64,000 nucleotides of DNA, taken from Bacteroidota bacterium. GTDB taxonomy: Bacteria; Bacteroidota; Bacteroidia; 2-12-FULL-35-15. A program made the position numbers and the translations under genes. This document shows positions 9,550 through 17,956 of the stretch, in pieces; the first letter of the stretch is position 1, and every line of letters begins with the position of its first letter. The stretch lies in the NCBI GenBank assembly GCA_005772895.1, contig SXIH01000037.1:1-64000 (forward strand), given 5' to 3'. A model generated the notes under the pieces. That model did no database searches, was not told where the DNA came from, and worked only from the letters and a program-made list of their open reading frames with translations.

Positions 9550-11055
9550 ATGTCATTTAATTTAAGAAAACTACAATTGGAAAAACACATATTAAGCAAA
9601 TCAACCTTTTTACGCGGACTACAGTGTGCTAAATCTTTGTATCTCTATAAATATTTTATACAGAAGCGTGATCCTGTTTCAACTGAACAACAAGCTGTTT
9701 TTAATAGAGGAAATAATGTCGGACTACTAGCTCAAAAGCTTTTTCCGGATGGTGTTGATGCAACTCCGGCAAAACGTTCCAACAATATTGAAGCTGTTGA
9801 GAAAACAAAAAAATTAATTGAAAGTGGAGTAGAAGTGATATATGAAGCCGCTTTTCAGCACAATCAAGTACTTGCCATTCTGGATATTTTGGTAAAAAAG
9901 AATAACGAATGGTTTGCCTATGAAGTAAAGAGTTCTACTAAAATTTCACCAACTTATTTATTGGATGCATCCTTACAATATTGGGTAATTACAAACTCAG
10001 GCATTCCTCTAAAAGATATTTCACTTATAATAATTAATAATCAATATGTAAGAAACGGGGGAGTAGACTTAAACGGATTCTTTTCAATTAAGTCAGTTTT
10101 GAAAGAAGCCTTAATAAATCAAGAACTAGTTCAGGAAAACATTAATCGTTCTATGTCCGTTGTTAATACTGCTGTTGAGCCTGATATTAAAATTGGTGAG
10201 CATTGTTTTAGTCCATATAATTGTGATTTTATGGGGACTTGTTGGAAAAGTGTTCCTCCGAATTCTGTTTTTGAAATAACAGGAATAAAAAAAGCGGAGT
10301 TGTTTGATTTATATAATAACGGTTACAAGACCATTGACCAAATTCCGGATAAAAACGATTTAGATAAAAATGTAAATATTCACATTCAATCAATAAAAAA
10401 AAATAAAGCCCATATTGATGAATCAGCTATAAATGTATTTCTTGAAAAAATAAAATACCCTGTTTTTTTTATGGACTTCGAAACATTTATGCCTGCAATT
10501 CCTTTGTATGAAAAAACAAAACCTTATCAGCATATTCCATTTCAATATTCCTTGCATTATAAAAAAGATAAAAATTCTGAATTAGAACATTTTGAATTTT
10601 TAGCCGACCAACATTCCGATCCCCGGAAAACTTTCGTGGAAGCTCTTTTAAAAGATACAGAATCCGATGGAACAATTTTGGTTTATGATATTTTGATGGA
10701 AAAAAATGTTTTAAATGGGTTGAAAAAAGATTTTCCGGAATACTCATCCGAAATTGATAATCGTTTAAAAAGGATGATTGACCTTGTTCAGCCATTTCAG
10801 GAAAGAAGTTATTATCATCCCGCAATGAAAAATTCTTTTTCGATAAAAAATGTTTTGCCTGCATTGGTGCCCGAATTAAATTATTCGAACCTTAAAATTG
10901 CCAGCGGAAGTGTTGCTATGATAGCATTTGAGAACTTAAGCAAAGAAACGGATATGTTCAAAGCATTGGAAACACGTGAACAACTTCTGGAATATTGCAA
11001 AATGGATACTTTGGCAATGGTGAAAATATTTGAAATTTTAGAGGGAGTTAAGTAA
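9550..11055 (+). CDS. DUF2779 protein: Cas4-like Fe-S nuclease plus DEDD exonuclease-like domain
   Basis: 501 aa, two modules. The N-terminal half resembles a Cas4/RecB-type PD-(D/E)XK nuclease: LDILVKKNNEWFAYEVK supplies the D...ExK core, and cysteines at 26, 219, 225 and 231 (one N-terminal, three C-terminal) match the four-cysteine 4Fe-4S arrangement of Cas4/AddB nucleases. The C-terminal half is DUF2779 with MDFET at ~308-312 (DEDD motif I), VYDILMEK and YCKMDTLAM (motif III, YxxxD). It should cut or trim DNA or RNA; the biological role is not established. No cas genes are nearby, so it is not a CRISPR adaptation gene. Alternative starts upstream are out of frame. Confidence 0.8.
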   Translation: MSFNLRKLQLEKHILSKSTFLRGLQCAKSLYLYKYFIQKRDPVSTEQQAVFNRGNNVGLLAQKLFPDGVDATPAKRSNNIEAVEKTKKLIESGVEVIYEAAFQHNQVLAILDILVKKNNEWFAYEVKSSTKISPTYLLDASLQYWVITNSGIPLKDISLIIINNQYVRNGGVDLNGFFSIKSVLKEALINQELVQENINRSMSVVNTAVEPDIKIGEHCFSPYNCDFMGTCWKSVPPNSVFEITGIKKAELFDLYNNGYKTIDQIPDKNDLDKNVNIHIQSIKKNKAHIDESAINVFLEKIKYPVFFMDFETFMPAIPLYEKTKPYQHIPFQYSLHYKKDKNSELEHFEFLADQHSDPRKTFVEALLKDTESDGTILVYDILMEKNVLNGLKKDFPEYSSEIDNRLKRMIDLVQPFQERSYYHPAMKNSFSIKNVLPALVPELNYSNLKIASGSVAMIAFENLSKETDMFKALETREQLLEYCKMDTLAMVKIFEILEGVK

Positions 11056-11102
11056 AATGTTTGTTAGGACAATATCCCCCTCTACGAGGGGGCAGGGGGA
11101 GG

Positions 11103-11150
11103 TTTCAAATGAAAAAGCACAAGTGTTTACTTGTGCTTTTTCATTTGAAA
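11103..11150. terminator. bidirectional terminator, 22-bp perfect stem
   Basis: Two 22-base arms (11103-11124 and 11129-11150) are perfectly complementary around a 4-base loop; the core is AAAAAGCACAAGT / ACTTGTGCTTTTT. It lies between the convergent DUF2779 and ndk genes and has T-runs on both strands. Just upstream (about 11077-11101) is a short C/G-rich inverted element, CCCCCTCTACGAGGGGG, of the type often dispersed in Bacteroidota. Confidence 0.88.
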
Positions 11151-11160
11151 TAAGTTGAAC

Positions 11161-11580
11161 TTAAAATCTTTCCAATTTAGAAAAATAAAAATCACCTTCT
11201 ATTTGCGCATTCTCATCGCTGTCTGAACCATGAACCGCATTTGCTGCAATTGACTTTGCATAAATTTTACGTATTGTCCCTTCGTCTGCCTTTGTTGGAT
11301 CTGTTGCACCAATTAATGTTCTGAAATCAGCTACTGCATTTTCTTTTTCTAAGATAGCTGCTACAATTGGTCCTGAAGACATGTAATTTACAAGTTCTCC
11401 GTAGAATGGGCGCTCTTTGTGTATTTCATAAAATTTACCAGCAGCTTCAGCTGATAGTTTTGTGTATTTCATTGCTACAATTCTAAACCCTGCTTCGTTG
11501 ATCATCTTTAAAATCCCACCAATGTAGTTGTTCTCAACTGCATCAGGCTTAATCATTGTAAATGTTCTGTTTGTTGCCAT
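11161..11580 (-). CDS. ndk: nucleoside diphosphate kinase
   Basis: Transfers the gamma-phosphate between nucleoside triphosphates and diphosphates through a phosphohistidine. 139 aa, the normal length. [10 protein letters not shown] at the N-terminus and the active-site segment [12 protein letters not shown] with the catalytic His are intact. It is divergent from nrnA and has its own promoter in the shared gap. Confidence 0.97.
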   Translation of the reverse strand: MATNRTFTMIKPDAVENNYIGGILKMINEAGFRIVAMKYTKLSAEAAGKFYEIHKERPFYGELVNYMSSGPIVAAILEKENAVADFRTLIGATDPTKADEGTIRKIYAKSIAANAVHGSDSDENAQIEGDFYFSKLERF

Positions 11581-11608
11581 TGCTTTTTGTTTAATTAAAA
11601 TTCGGGTG

Positions 11609-11638
11609 CGAAATTAGAAAAAATATCTTCATCTCAAA
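11609..11638 (-). promoter_or_regulatory. ndk promoter (TTTG-N18-TAATTTCG)
   Basis: On the minus strand TTTG (complement of 11635-11638) is followed after 18 bases by TAATTTCG (complement of 11609-11616), one base off the TAnnTTTG -7 consensus and about 29 bases upstream of the ndk ATG. Confidence 0.55.
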
Positions 11639-11648
11639 CAAATAAAGA

Positions 11649-11681
11649 TTGCTAATTGGCGGGCAAATTATTGTAAATTTG
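11649..11681 (+). promoter_or_regulatory. nrnA-FKBP operon promoter (TTGC-N21-TAAATTTG)
   Basis: A perfect -7 box TAAATTTG at 11674-11681 lies 7 bases before the nrnA ATG, with a -33-like TTGC 21 bases upstream. The leader would be very short or absent. Confidence 0.5.
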
Positions 11682-11688
11682 TGCTCTT

Positions 11689-12705
11689 ATGAATGCAAAA
11701 CAAATTAAAGAAGTAAAGGCGCTTTTAAATAAGCCTAAAAATATTGTAATTGTTACACATTGGTCGCCCGATGGCGATGCTATGGGCTCCTCTTTGGGAT
11801 TGTATAATTACTTGATTCAGTTAAAACACAAAGTTTCTGTTATCACTCCGAATGATTATCCTTCCTTTTTATTTTGGTTGCCCGGAAATAAAAAAGTAAT
11901 TGATTTTTCAAAAAAACCTAAACCTGCTAAAACATTGGTTGCCAAAGCAGATATTATCTTCTGTTTAGATTTTAATTCTTTGAAACGTATCGATAAATTG
12001 GGTGATGAAGTTGAAAAATCAGAGGGAATAAAATTTATGATTGATCATCATTTGCAACCTGAAGGGTTTGCAAAATATATGTTACACAGTGTGAAAGCTT
12101 GCTCTACCTGTGAGCTTATATTTGAGTTAATTCAATTGATGGGACACAAGAAGCTGATGAATAAAGCTATTGGAAATTGTTTGTATACAGGAATTATGAC
12201 TGATACCGGCTCTTTCCGCTTTCCTTCAACTACTGCTAAAACACATAAGATAATTGCTTCTTTAATTGAGGCAGGAGCTGAGAATGCGGATATACACAAT
12301 CGGATTTACGATGGGAATACCGAAAATAAAATAAAACTTCTGGGATTTAGCTTAAGTGAAAAGTTAAAAGTTTTCAAAGAATATAAAACAGCCTATTTTA
12401 GCCTTACACAGGCTGAATTAGATCATTACAAATACCAAAAAGGAGATACAGAAGGCGTTGTGAATTATGCTTTATCTATTGAAGGCATTCGATTTGCAGC
12501 TTTTTTTGTTGAGCGAGATGGAATAATTAAAGCATCTTTTCGTTCTCAAGGAAGTTTTGATGTGAACGTATTTGCTAGAAAACACTTTAGTGGTGGCGGA
12601 CATGCAAATGCAGCCGGAGGGATGAGTGAATTATCTATGGATAAAACACTTCAGAAGTTTGAAGAATTATTACCAACTTACAAATCAGCACTAAACAAAA
12701 AATGA
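11689..12705 (+). CDS. nrnA: DHH/DHHA1 phosphoesterase, NrnA-type oligoribonuclease / pAp phosphatase
   Basis: Degrades nano-RNAs and dephosphorylates 3'-phosphoadenosine 5'-phosphate. 338 aa, typical. N-terminal DHH domain with VTHWSPDGDAMGSS and IDHH at ~120; C-terminal DHHA1 domain with the RNA-binding GGGH motif in HFSGGGHANAAGG. It is the first gene of an operon with four FKBP genes; its stop overlaps the next start (ATGA). The nrnA-gldI neighbourhood is, as far as I recall, shared with gliding Flavobacteriia. Confidence 0.92.
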   Translation: MNAKQIKEVKALLNKPKNIVIVTHWSPDGDAMGSSLGLYNYLIQLKHKVSVITPNDYPSFLFWLPGNKKVIDFSKKPKPAKTLVAKADIIFCLDFNSLKRIDKLGDEVEKSEGIKFMIDHHLQPEGFAKYMLHSVKACSTCELIFELIQLMGHKKLMNKAIGNCLYTGIMTDTGSFRFPSTTAKTHKIIASLIEAGAENADIHNRIYDGNTENKIKLLGFSLSEKLKVFKEYKTAYFSLTQAELDHYKYQKGDTEGVVNYALSIEGIRFAAFFVERDGIIKASFRSQGSFDVNVFARKHFSGGGHANAAGGMSELSMDKTLQKFEELLPTYKSALNKK

Positions 12706-13244
12706 TTTTTAAAAACTATTCTTTTATTGCTATTATCTATTTAAGCACATTGTTACAACTGTCTTGTGGTAACAATGAGGAGAAGGTTGCTCATAAAACT
12801 GATTTTGAAAGCAAAGAAGGGAAAGACAAGTTGATTGAGGCTAACAAAATCTATGTAAAAAAAGAAAGTGATGAAATTGATCAGTATATCAAACATAAAA
12901 AGTGGGAAATGATCGCTACCGGAAGTGGTTTGCGTTATATGATTACTCAAAAAGGCAGCGGTGTTATGCCAAAAACAGAGCAAAGGGTGAGATTGAATTT
13001 TAATGTGAAATTGTTAGATGGCACACTGTGTTACTCGTCAGATTCTTCAGGTGTTTATGAGTTTGTGGTTGATAAAAGTAGCGTAGAAACAGGTTTGCAC
13101 GAAGGAGTGAAATATATGCATGTAGGAGATAAGGCAACAATAATTCTTCCATCACACTTAGCATACGGACTTATTGGAGACGAAAAACGCATTCCTCCGA
13201 GAGCTTCCGTTTTATACGAATTAGAATTACTTTCAGTAAAATAA
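12702..13244 (+). CDS. gldI: GldI-like FKBP-type prolyl isomerase lipoprotein
   Basis: 180-aa lipoprotein (lipobox LQLSC) with a single C-terminal FKBP domain: GSGVMPKTEQRVRLNFNVKLLDGTL, GLHEGVKYMHVGDKATIILPSHLAYG, PPRASVLYELEL. Length, lipobox and position right after nrnA match GldI, a gliding/T9SS-associated isomerase of Flavobacterium. It should act as a periplasmic or outer-membrane protein-folding factor. It overlaps nrnA by 4 bases (ATGA). The gldI name rests on context and size; other FKBP lipoproteins look similar. Whether the organism glides cannot be told. Confidence 0.72.
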   Translation: MIFKNYSFIAIIYLSTLLQLSCGNNEEKVAHKTDFESKEGKDKLIEANKIYVKKESDEIDQYIKHKKWEMIATGSGLRYMITQKGSGVMPKTEQRVRLNFNVKLLDGTLCYSSDSSGVYEFVVDKSSVETGLHEGVKYMHVGDKATIILPSHLAYGLIGDEKRIPPRASVLYELELLSVK

Positions 13245-13248
13245 TAAA

Positions 13249-14142
13249 TTGAAAATCAATTATTTATATATTTTATTTATAGTTATAGTTTTTGCGTCCT
13301 GCGGCAACAATTCTCTCTATAAAGATTATGCCGAAACCGACTCTGGTTTATATTACAAATTGCAAGTGATAGGTGATGGAAAACGTAAACCAAACATCGG
13401 AGACTATCTTCAATTAATCATTACCTATAAAACCGAAAAGGATTCCGTTTTCATGGATACTTATTCAAGTAATGCTATGGGAATGGTTATTCTTCCATTT
13501 AATCATTCTTCTTTTGTTGGTAGTTTTGAAGAAGGCTTGAGCACAATGAATGAAGGCGACAGTGTTTCCTATATTGTAGATGCAAAAAACTTATTCAATA
13601 AATTCTTTAAAGTAGATTTACCTATATTCTTTGATTCTGGAAGCAAAGTAAAAATGGATGTGAAACTTCATAAAATTTTAAACCAAAAAGAATACGAAGC
13701 AGAATTGTTAAGATATGAGTCTTTAGTGGAAGACAGAGACATTGAAGAACAAAGAAAAATTCAACTTTTTGTTGATACCAGCAAAGCTACTTTTTCCCGA
13801 TTGGAAAATGGAATGTATTATATGCCCATTACACAAGGTTCCGGTAATCCTCCTGAGAAGGGAAATATCATCAAGATCAATTATACCGGGAGTTTTTTGT
13901 CTGGTAAGGTATTCGAATCTACTTATGACCGCTCTCAACCAATGGAATACGTTTGTGGAGAACAGGAGCAAGTTATTAAAGGCTTTGAAACTGCAATATG
14001 TTTAATGAATGAAGGCGCAAAAGCAAAATTTATTATACCTTCGCACCTCGCTTTTGGAAAAGATGGTTCTTCAACCGGAATTATTCCTCCATATACAGCA
14101 GTTATTTACGAAATAGAATTACTCAATTTAACTAAAAAATAA
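13249..14142 (+). CDS. FKBP-type prolyl isomerase lipoprotein with two FKBP-like domains
   Basis: 297 aa with a TTG start 4 bases after the previous stop; no better ATG exists upstream of the signal peptide. Lipobox FASC at ~17-20. The N-terminal half is a divergent FKBP-like module (DSGLYYKLQVIGDGKRKPNIGDYLQLI ... FVGSFEEGLSTMNEGDSVSYIV); the C-terminal half is a canonical FKBP domain (GSGNPPEKGNIIKINYTG, IKGFETAICLMNEGAKAKFIIPSHLAFG). Likely an envelope chaperone working beside GldI. The divergent first domain has lost some active-site aromatics and may serve in binding only. Confidence 0.85.
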   Translation: MKINYLYILFIVIVFASCGNNSLYKDYAETDSGLYYKLQVIGDGKRKPNIGDYLQLIITYKTEKDSVFMDTYSSNAMGMVILPFNHSSFVGSFEEGLSTMNEGDSVSYIVDAKNLFNKFFKVDLPIFFDSGSKVKMDVKLHKILNQKEYEAELLRYESLVEDRDIEEQRKIQLFVDTSKATFSRLENGMYYMPITQGSGNPPEKGNIIKINYTGSFLSGKVFESTYDRSQPMEYVCGEQEQVIKGFETAICLMNEGAKAKFIIPSHLAFGKDGSSTGIIPPYTAVIYEIELLNLTKK

Positions 14143-14151
14143 TAATTAAAA

Positions 14152-15147
14152 ATGAAAATTACTTTTGCAAAATCAATGTTGGCTGTTGCTGTGGGTGTTG
14201 CTTTAACATTCGCATCCTGCTCAAATTCTCCTTATCCTGATTATGATGTTACAGAAAATGGATTGTATTATCAGTTTTTTAAACAAGACGAAAATGCTGT
14301 AAAGCCACAAGAAGGTGATATTGTACGTTTAGTAATGTCGTATAAAAACAGTGTTGATTCGGTTTTATTCGATTCAAGAGTTGGAAATCCAAGCGGAACA
14401 AATTATATAGAATTTCCTTTGCAAAAATCTACATTCAAAGGGAGTTTCGAAGAAGCATTAGCAATGATGGGACTTGGAGATAGCGCTAGTTTCATAATCA
14501 GTGCCGATTCAGTTTATTTAACAACTTTCAAAGCTCCTTCTCTTCCTCCGTACATTGAAAAAGGAAGTATGTTAACTTTTGAAGCTAAGTTGGAAAAAAT
14601 TATTACAAAAACAGAAGCTGAAGCAGAAAGAAATAAGCAAATGCAAGAGCAACAGGCAATGATGCAAAAAATGCAAGCGGAAGAAGGTGCTACTTTTGCT
14701 AAATATTTAGCCGACAATAAAATCACCGCTAAACCTACTGAGAGTGGCTTGTATTATATCGAAAGCAAAAAAGGAAACGGAAAAAAACCTAAAGCAGGTG
14801 AAATGGTTAAGGTGAATTATACGGGAAGATTATTGAATGGAACCATTTTTGATACCAGCGATGAAGCAACGGCTAAAACAGCTGGCACATATCATAAAGA
14901 AAGAAAATATGAACCGTATGAATTTGCTGTTGGAGTAGGAGGAGTAATACCAGGTTGGGACGAAGGAATTATGATGATGAGTGTTGGTTCAAAAGGACAG
15001 TTAATTATTCCTTCTGCAATTGCTTACGGAGCTCAAGGTGGCGGACCAATTCCTCCATTTTCTCCATTGGTGTTTGATGTGGAATTAGTAGCTGTTAGTC
15101 CGGCTCCGGCTCAACCTGCAACCGGTGAAAAAACAGTAAATCATTAA
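14152..15147 (+). CDS. FKBP-type prolyl isomerase lipoprotein, two domains with coiled-coil linker
   Basis: 331-aa lipoprotein (lipobox TFASC). N-terminal divergent FKBP-like module (TENGLYYQFFKQDENAVKPQEGDIVRLV), then a Glu/Gln/Met-rich helical linker (~145-180, MQEQQAMMQKMQ), then a complete C-terminal FKBP domain (GNGKKPKAGEMVKVNYTGRLLNGTIFDTS, IPGWDEGIMMMSVGSKGQLIIPSAIAYG, PPFSPLVFDVELV). It has the same two-domain plan as the preceding gene and follows it by 9 bases, so it probably arose by duplication. Expected in the periplasm or anchored to a membrane. Confidence 0.88.
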   Translation: MKITFAKSMLAVAVGVALTFASCSNSPYPDYDVTENGLYYQFFKQDENAVKPQEGDIVRLVMSYKNSVDSVLFDSRVGNPSGTNYIEFPLQKSTFKGSFEEALAMMGLGDSASFIISADSVYLTTFKAPSLPPYIEKGSMLTFEAKLEKIITKTEAEAERNKQMQEQQAMMQKMQAEEGATFAKYLADNKITAKPTESGLYYIESKKGNGKKPKAGEMVKVNYTGRLLNGTIFDTSDEATAKTAGTYHKERKYEPYEFAVGVGGVIPGWDEGIMMMSVGSKGQLIIPSAIAYGAQGGGPIPPFSPLVFDVELVAVSPAPAQPATGEKTVNH

Positions 15148-15173
15148 AATTATAATTTTTAATATTTATTACG

Positions 15174-16427
15174 ATGAAAAAAATAGCAACCATTCTTTTA
15201 GCTTTCTCAACTTTAATAGTGAGTGCCCAAGAAAAAACGAAAGGCACTCCTGAGAAACCTAAAAGTGTAAAAGTTAAAAAACCAAAAACAGTGAAAACAG
15301 CATCCGGATTAGAATATACAATTACAGAAAAAGGAAGTGGAAAAAAACCAATGAATGGCGATAAAGTAATTGTGCATTATACCGGTAAGCTAACAAACGA
15401 TACTGTTTTTGATTCATCTTTAAAACGCGGACAACCGTTTGAATTTAAATTAGGAGCCGGTAACGTTATCAAAGGCTGGGACGAAGCATTTTTATTGCTT
15501 CAGGTTGGAGATAAAGCAACCATTAAATTCGGACCTGAACTAGGCTACGGAGCTAATGCAACCGGAGCTATCCCAGCCAACTCAACTTTGATTTTTGATG
15601 TTGAATTGTTGGATGTGAAAGAAGGACTTCGTCCGTACGATGTTAAAGGGAAAGATACTTTAAAAACAAAAAACGGAGTACAATACATTATTGTAAAAGC
15701 AAATAAAACAGGTGAACAGGCTGTTGCCGGAACGGTTGCGGACTTTCATTATGCGGGATATTTCAGAGACGGAAAAACATTTGATAACTCATTTGACCGC
15801 AATCAACCGCTTTCAATTAAAATAGGTCAAGGTCAATTAATGCCAGGTTGGGATGAAGGGATGTCCATGCTTCGCAATGGTGAAAAAGCTAGATTGATTA
15901 TTCCATCTTCATTGGCATTAGGCGAAAAAGGTTATCCGCCATTGATTCCACCCAATACTGATTTAATAATGGACATTGAAATGTTAAATGTAAAAGTGAT
16001 TGTTCCTCCTGCATTATTTGATATCAAAGGCTTGGAAGAAAAAGTAACTTCAACCGGATTGAAATATTATGAAGTAAAAAAAGCAGGTTCAGCAGTTAAA
16101 GCTGCTGCCGGAAAATCAGTAAAAGTTCATTATTCAGGATATTTGGCTGATGGAAAAATGTTTGATTCATCCGTTGAAAGAGGTGAGCCAATTGAATTTC
16201 CTTTAGGGCAAGGTCGAGTTATCCCGGGTTGGGACGAAGGGATTGCTTTGATGAGTGTAGGTGATAAATTACGTTTGGTCATTCCTTATAATTTAGCTTA
16301 TGGTGAACAAGGTCGTCCACCAATGATTCCGGCTAAAGCAGATCTTACTTTTGATGTGGAATTGGTAGATGTTAAAGATGCTCCAACTCCTCAACAACAT
16401 GGTCCGGGTGATGGACATAACCACTAA
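15174..16427 (+). CDS. triple-domain FKBP-type prolyl isomerase, secreted
   Basis: 417 aa with a cleavable signal peptide (MKKIATILLAFSTLIVSAQE) and three complete FKBP domains at about 45-145, 160-270 and 290-400. Each carries the NYTG/HYSG-type strand, a GWDEG (or KGWDEAF) active-site loop and the GYG/LAYG segment. Unlike its three neighbours it lacks a lipobox, so it should be soluble in the periplasm. The C-terminus is a short His-rich tail (HGPGDGHNH), perhaps metal binding. Last gene of the operon, followed by a strong terminator. Confidence 0.9.
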   Translation: MKKIATILLAFSTLIVSAQEKTKGTPEKPKSVKVKKPKTVKTASGLEYTITEKGSGKKPMNGDKVIVHYTGKLTNDTVFDSSLKRGQPFEFKLGAGNVIKGWDEAFLLLQVGDKATIKFGPELGYGANATGAIPANSTLIFDVELLDVKEGLRPYDVKGKDTLKTKNGVQYIIVKANKTGEQAVAGTVADFHYAGYFRDGKTFDNSFDRNQPLSIKIGQGQLMPGWDEGMSMLRNGEKARLIIPSSLALGEKGYPPLIPPNTDLIMDIEMLNVKVIVPPALFDIKGLEEKVTSTGLKYYEVKKAGSAVKAAAGKSVKVHYSGYLADGKMFDSSVERGEPIEFPLGQGRVIPGWDEGIALMSVGDKLRLVIPYNLAYGEQGRPPMIPAKADLTFDVELVDVKDAPTPQQHGPGDGHNH

Positions 16428-16447
16428 ATAATACACAATAAAAAATG

Positions 16448-16480
16448 AAACGCCCTGTTTTTATTAACAGGGCGTTTTTT
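16448..16480 (+). terminator. terminator of the nrnA-FKBP operon
   Basis: A 12-bp perfect stem (AAACGCCCTGTT / AACAGGGCGTTT) with a 6-base loop, ending in a T run, 20 bases after the last FKBP stop codon. Confidence 0.92.
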
Positions 16481-16521
16481 ATTTCTTTTTTCTACAGACA
16501 AATAGCTCTATAGCAAAAGAG

Positions 16522-16529
16522 TATCTTTG
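16522..16529 (+). promoter_or_regulatory. -7 box TATCTTTG of the O-acylation cassette
   Basis: TATCTTTG matches TAnnTTTG and overlaps the TTG codon that the ORF track uses as start (16527). A promoter element there makes the TTG start unlikely and favours the ATG at 16548, about 19 bases downstream. The -33 box is not obvious. Confidence 0.5.
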
Positions 16530-16547
16530 ATTGAATTTTCACACTGC

Positions 16548-17951
16548 ATGAGCGATAAAAACAGGCATTCTCAACCTTTTATTATGGTATTAATTGTTAC
16601 CGTAGTATTGCTCATTCTTTCTCAATTTCATACTGAATTTTTAATTGCAGGATATAAAACAAAAAAAGTAGCTCCACTTTCTGATATTATGCAGAAAGGA
16701 GTATTTAAAAAAGTTCCTATGACACATTGTGTCATTACTGATTCAATTATTGCAAAAGATAGTACAGACTTTGCTTTGCGACAAACTGATTCAAGTAATA
16801 TTTTTGATTTTGAAAATGATACAACTTCTGCATTAGCACATTTTTTTCAATCTCTTAATTTACTTAAGAAGAAAAAAAGTAAAACACGCATTGCATATTT
16901 CGGAGATTCTATGATTGAAGGTGATTTAATTTCTCAGGATTTACGTGAATGTATGCAAGATGCTTTTGGTGGCGATGGTGTAGGCTATGTTCCAATAACA
17001 TCAATTGTTTCTGGCTTTCGCACAAGTATATTTCATTCATTTGATGGTTGGACAACCTACAATTTATTGGAAAATATTCCTTCCGGGCATTCACTTGGAA
17101 TAGCAGGTTATTGTTTTGTTCCAAATACATTTAATACTGTTGACACAACCAATACTACTGCAGGAAGTTCAGTAAAATATACTGCTGTAAAACGAAAACA
17201 CCTGAATCGTTTTTATGAAACAAAAGTAATTTATGGAAAAAGTGAAGGAGAGAATTACGTGATTGTAAATGGTTCCCGATACAGATTAAGCGGAACAAAA
17301 GAAGTAAATCAATTGAGTATTAACAGTTCTGCACAGCAAGTAAATGCAAGATTTCAGTGTAAATCACCGATTGATATTTATGGATTCAGTATGGAAAGTG
17401 ACAGTGGCGTTTTTGTAGATAATTTTTCTTTCAGAGGAAATTCCGGATTGCCGATTTCAAAAATCAAACAAAGTATTTATGCTTCAACTAATGAATGTTT
17501 AGAGTACGATTTAATTATTTTAGAATATGGATTAAATGCTGTCAGCCCAAGCGTAACCGATTTTTCTTGGTACGAACGCGGAATGAATGCTTCTATAAAG
17601 CATATTCAGGCGAGTTTTCCTAATACAAGTATTTTGTTGATCAGTGTAGGGGATAAGAGCTACCGTAAAGATGGAGTTTACCAAACCGACCCAAGTGTTC
17701 CTATTTTGGTGGAAACTCAGAAACGTATGGCAAAAGATAACAAACTTGCATTTTGGAGTTTGTATGATGCAATGGGTGGAAACGGTTCTATGGTAAAGTG
17801 GGTGGAAGGTGATACAGCTTTTGCAAACAAAGATTATACTCACTTTAATTTCAAAGGTGCTCATAAAGTCGGAAAATTATTGTTCAGTAAAATTATGAGC
17901 GAGTACAAGGATTACAATAAAAAACAAAATCAAAAGTCTCTCAATCAATAA
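16548..17951 (+). CDS. membrane-anchored SGNH/GDSL hydrolase-like protein
   Basis: Starting at the ATG (MSDKNRHSQ) gives ~467 aa with one N-terminal membrane segment (FIMVLIVTVVLLILS). The extracytoplasmic part is an SGNH hydrolase fold: RIAYFGDSMIEGD holds the catalytic GDS Ser, LIILEYGLNA the block III Asn, and DYTHFNFKGA the C-terminal catalytic His (the Asp sits two residues before it). Directly followed by a second SGNH gene and an MBOAT gene, which points to transfer or removal of O-acetyl groups on a surface polysaccharide or peptidoglycan (AlgJ/AlgX- or PatB-like logic). The acceptor is unknown. Confidence 0.8.
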   Translation: MSDKNRHSQPFIMVLIVTVVLLILSQFHTEFLIAGYKTKKVAPLSDIMQKGVFKKVPMTHCVITDSIIAKDSTDFALRQTDSSNIFDFENDTTSALAHFFQSLNLLKKKKSKTRIAYFGDSMIEGDLISQDLRECMQDAFGGDGVGYVPITSIVSGFRTSIFHSFDGWTTYNLLENIPSGHSLGIAGYCFVPNTFNTVDTTNTTAGSSVKYTAVKRKHLNRFYETKVIYGKSEGENYVIVNGSRYRLSGTKEVNQLSINSSAQQVNARFQCKSPIDIYGFSMESDSGVFVDNFSFRGNSGLPISKIKQSIYASTNECLEYDLIILEYGLNAVSPSVTDFSWYERGMNASIKHIQASFPNTSILLISVGDKSYRKDGVYQTDPSVPILVETQKRMAKDNKLAFWSLYDAMGGNGSMVKWVEGDTAFANKDYTHFNFKGAHKVGKLLFSKIMSEYKDYNKKQNQKSLNQ

Positions 17952-17956
17952 ACCGT

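Noticed and set aside
9550-11055. Cas4 of a CRISPR system
   Set aside because: The Fe-S nuclease half resembles Cas4, but the C-terminal DUF2779 half and the lack of cas1, cas2 or repeats rule out a CRISPR adaptation role here.
16527-16547. TTG start of the first SGNH gene as in the ORF track
   Set aside because: A TATCTTTG -7 box covers that codon; the ATG at 16548 gives a normal N-terminus.
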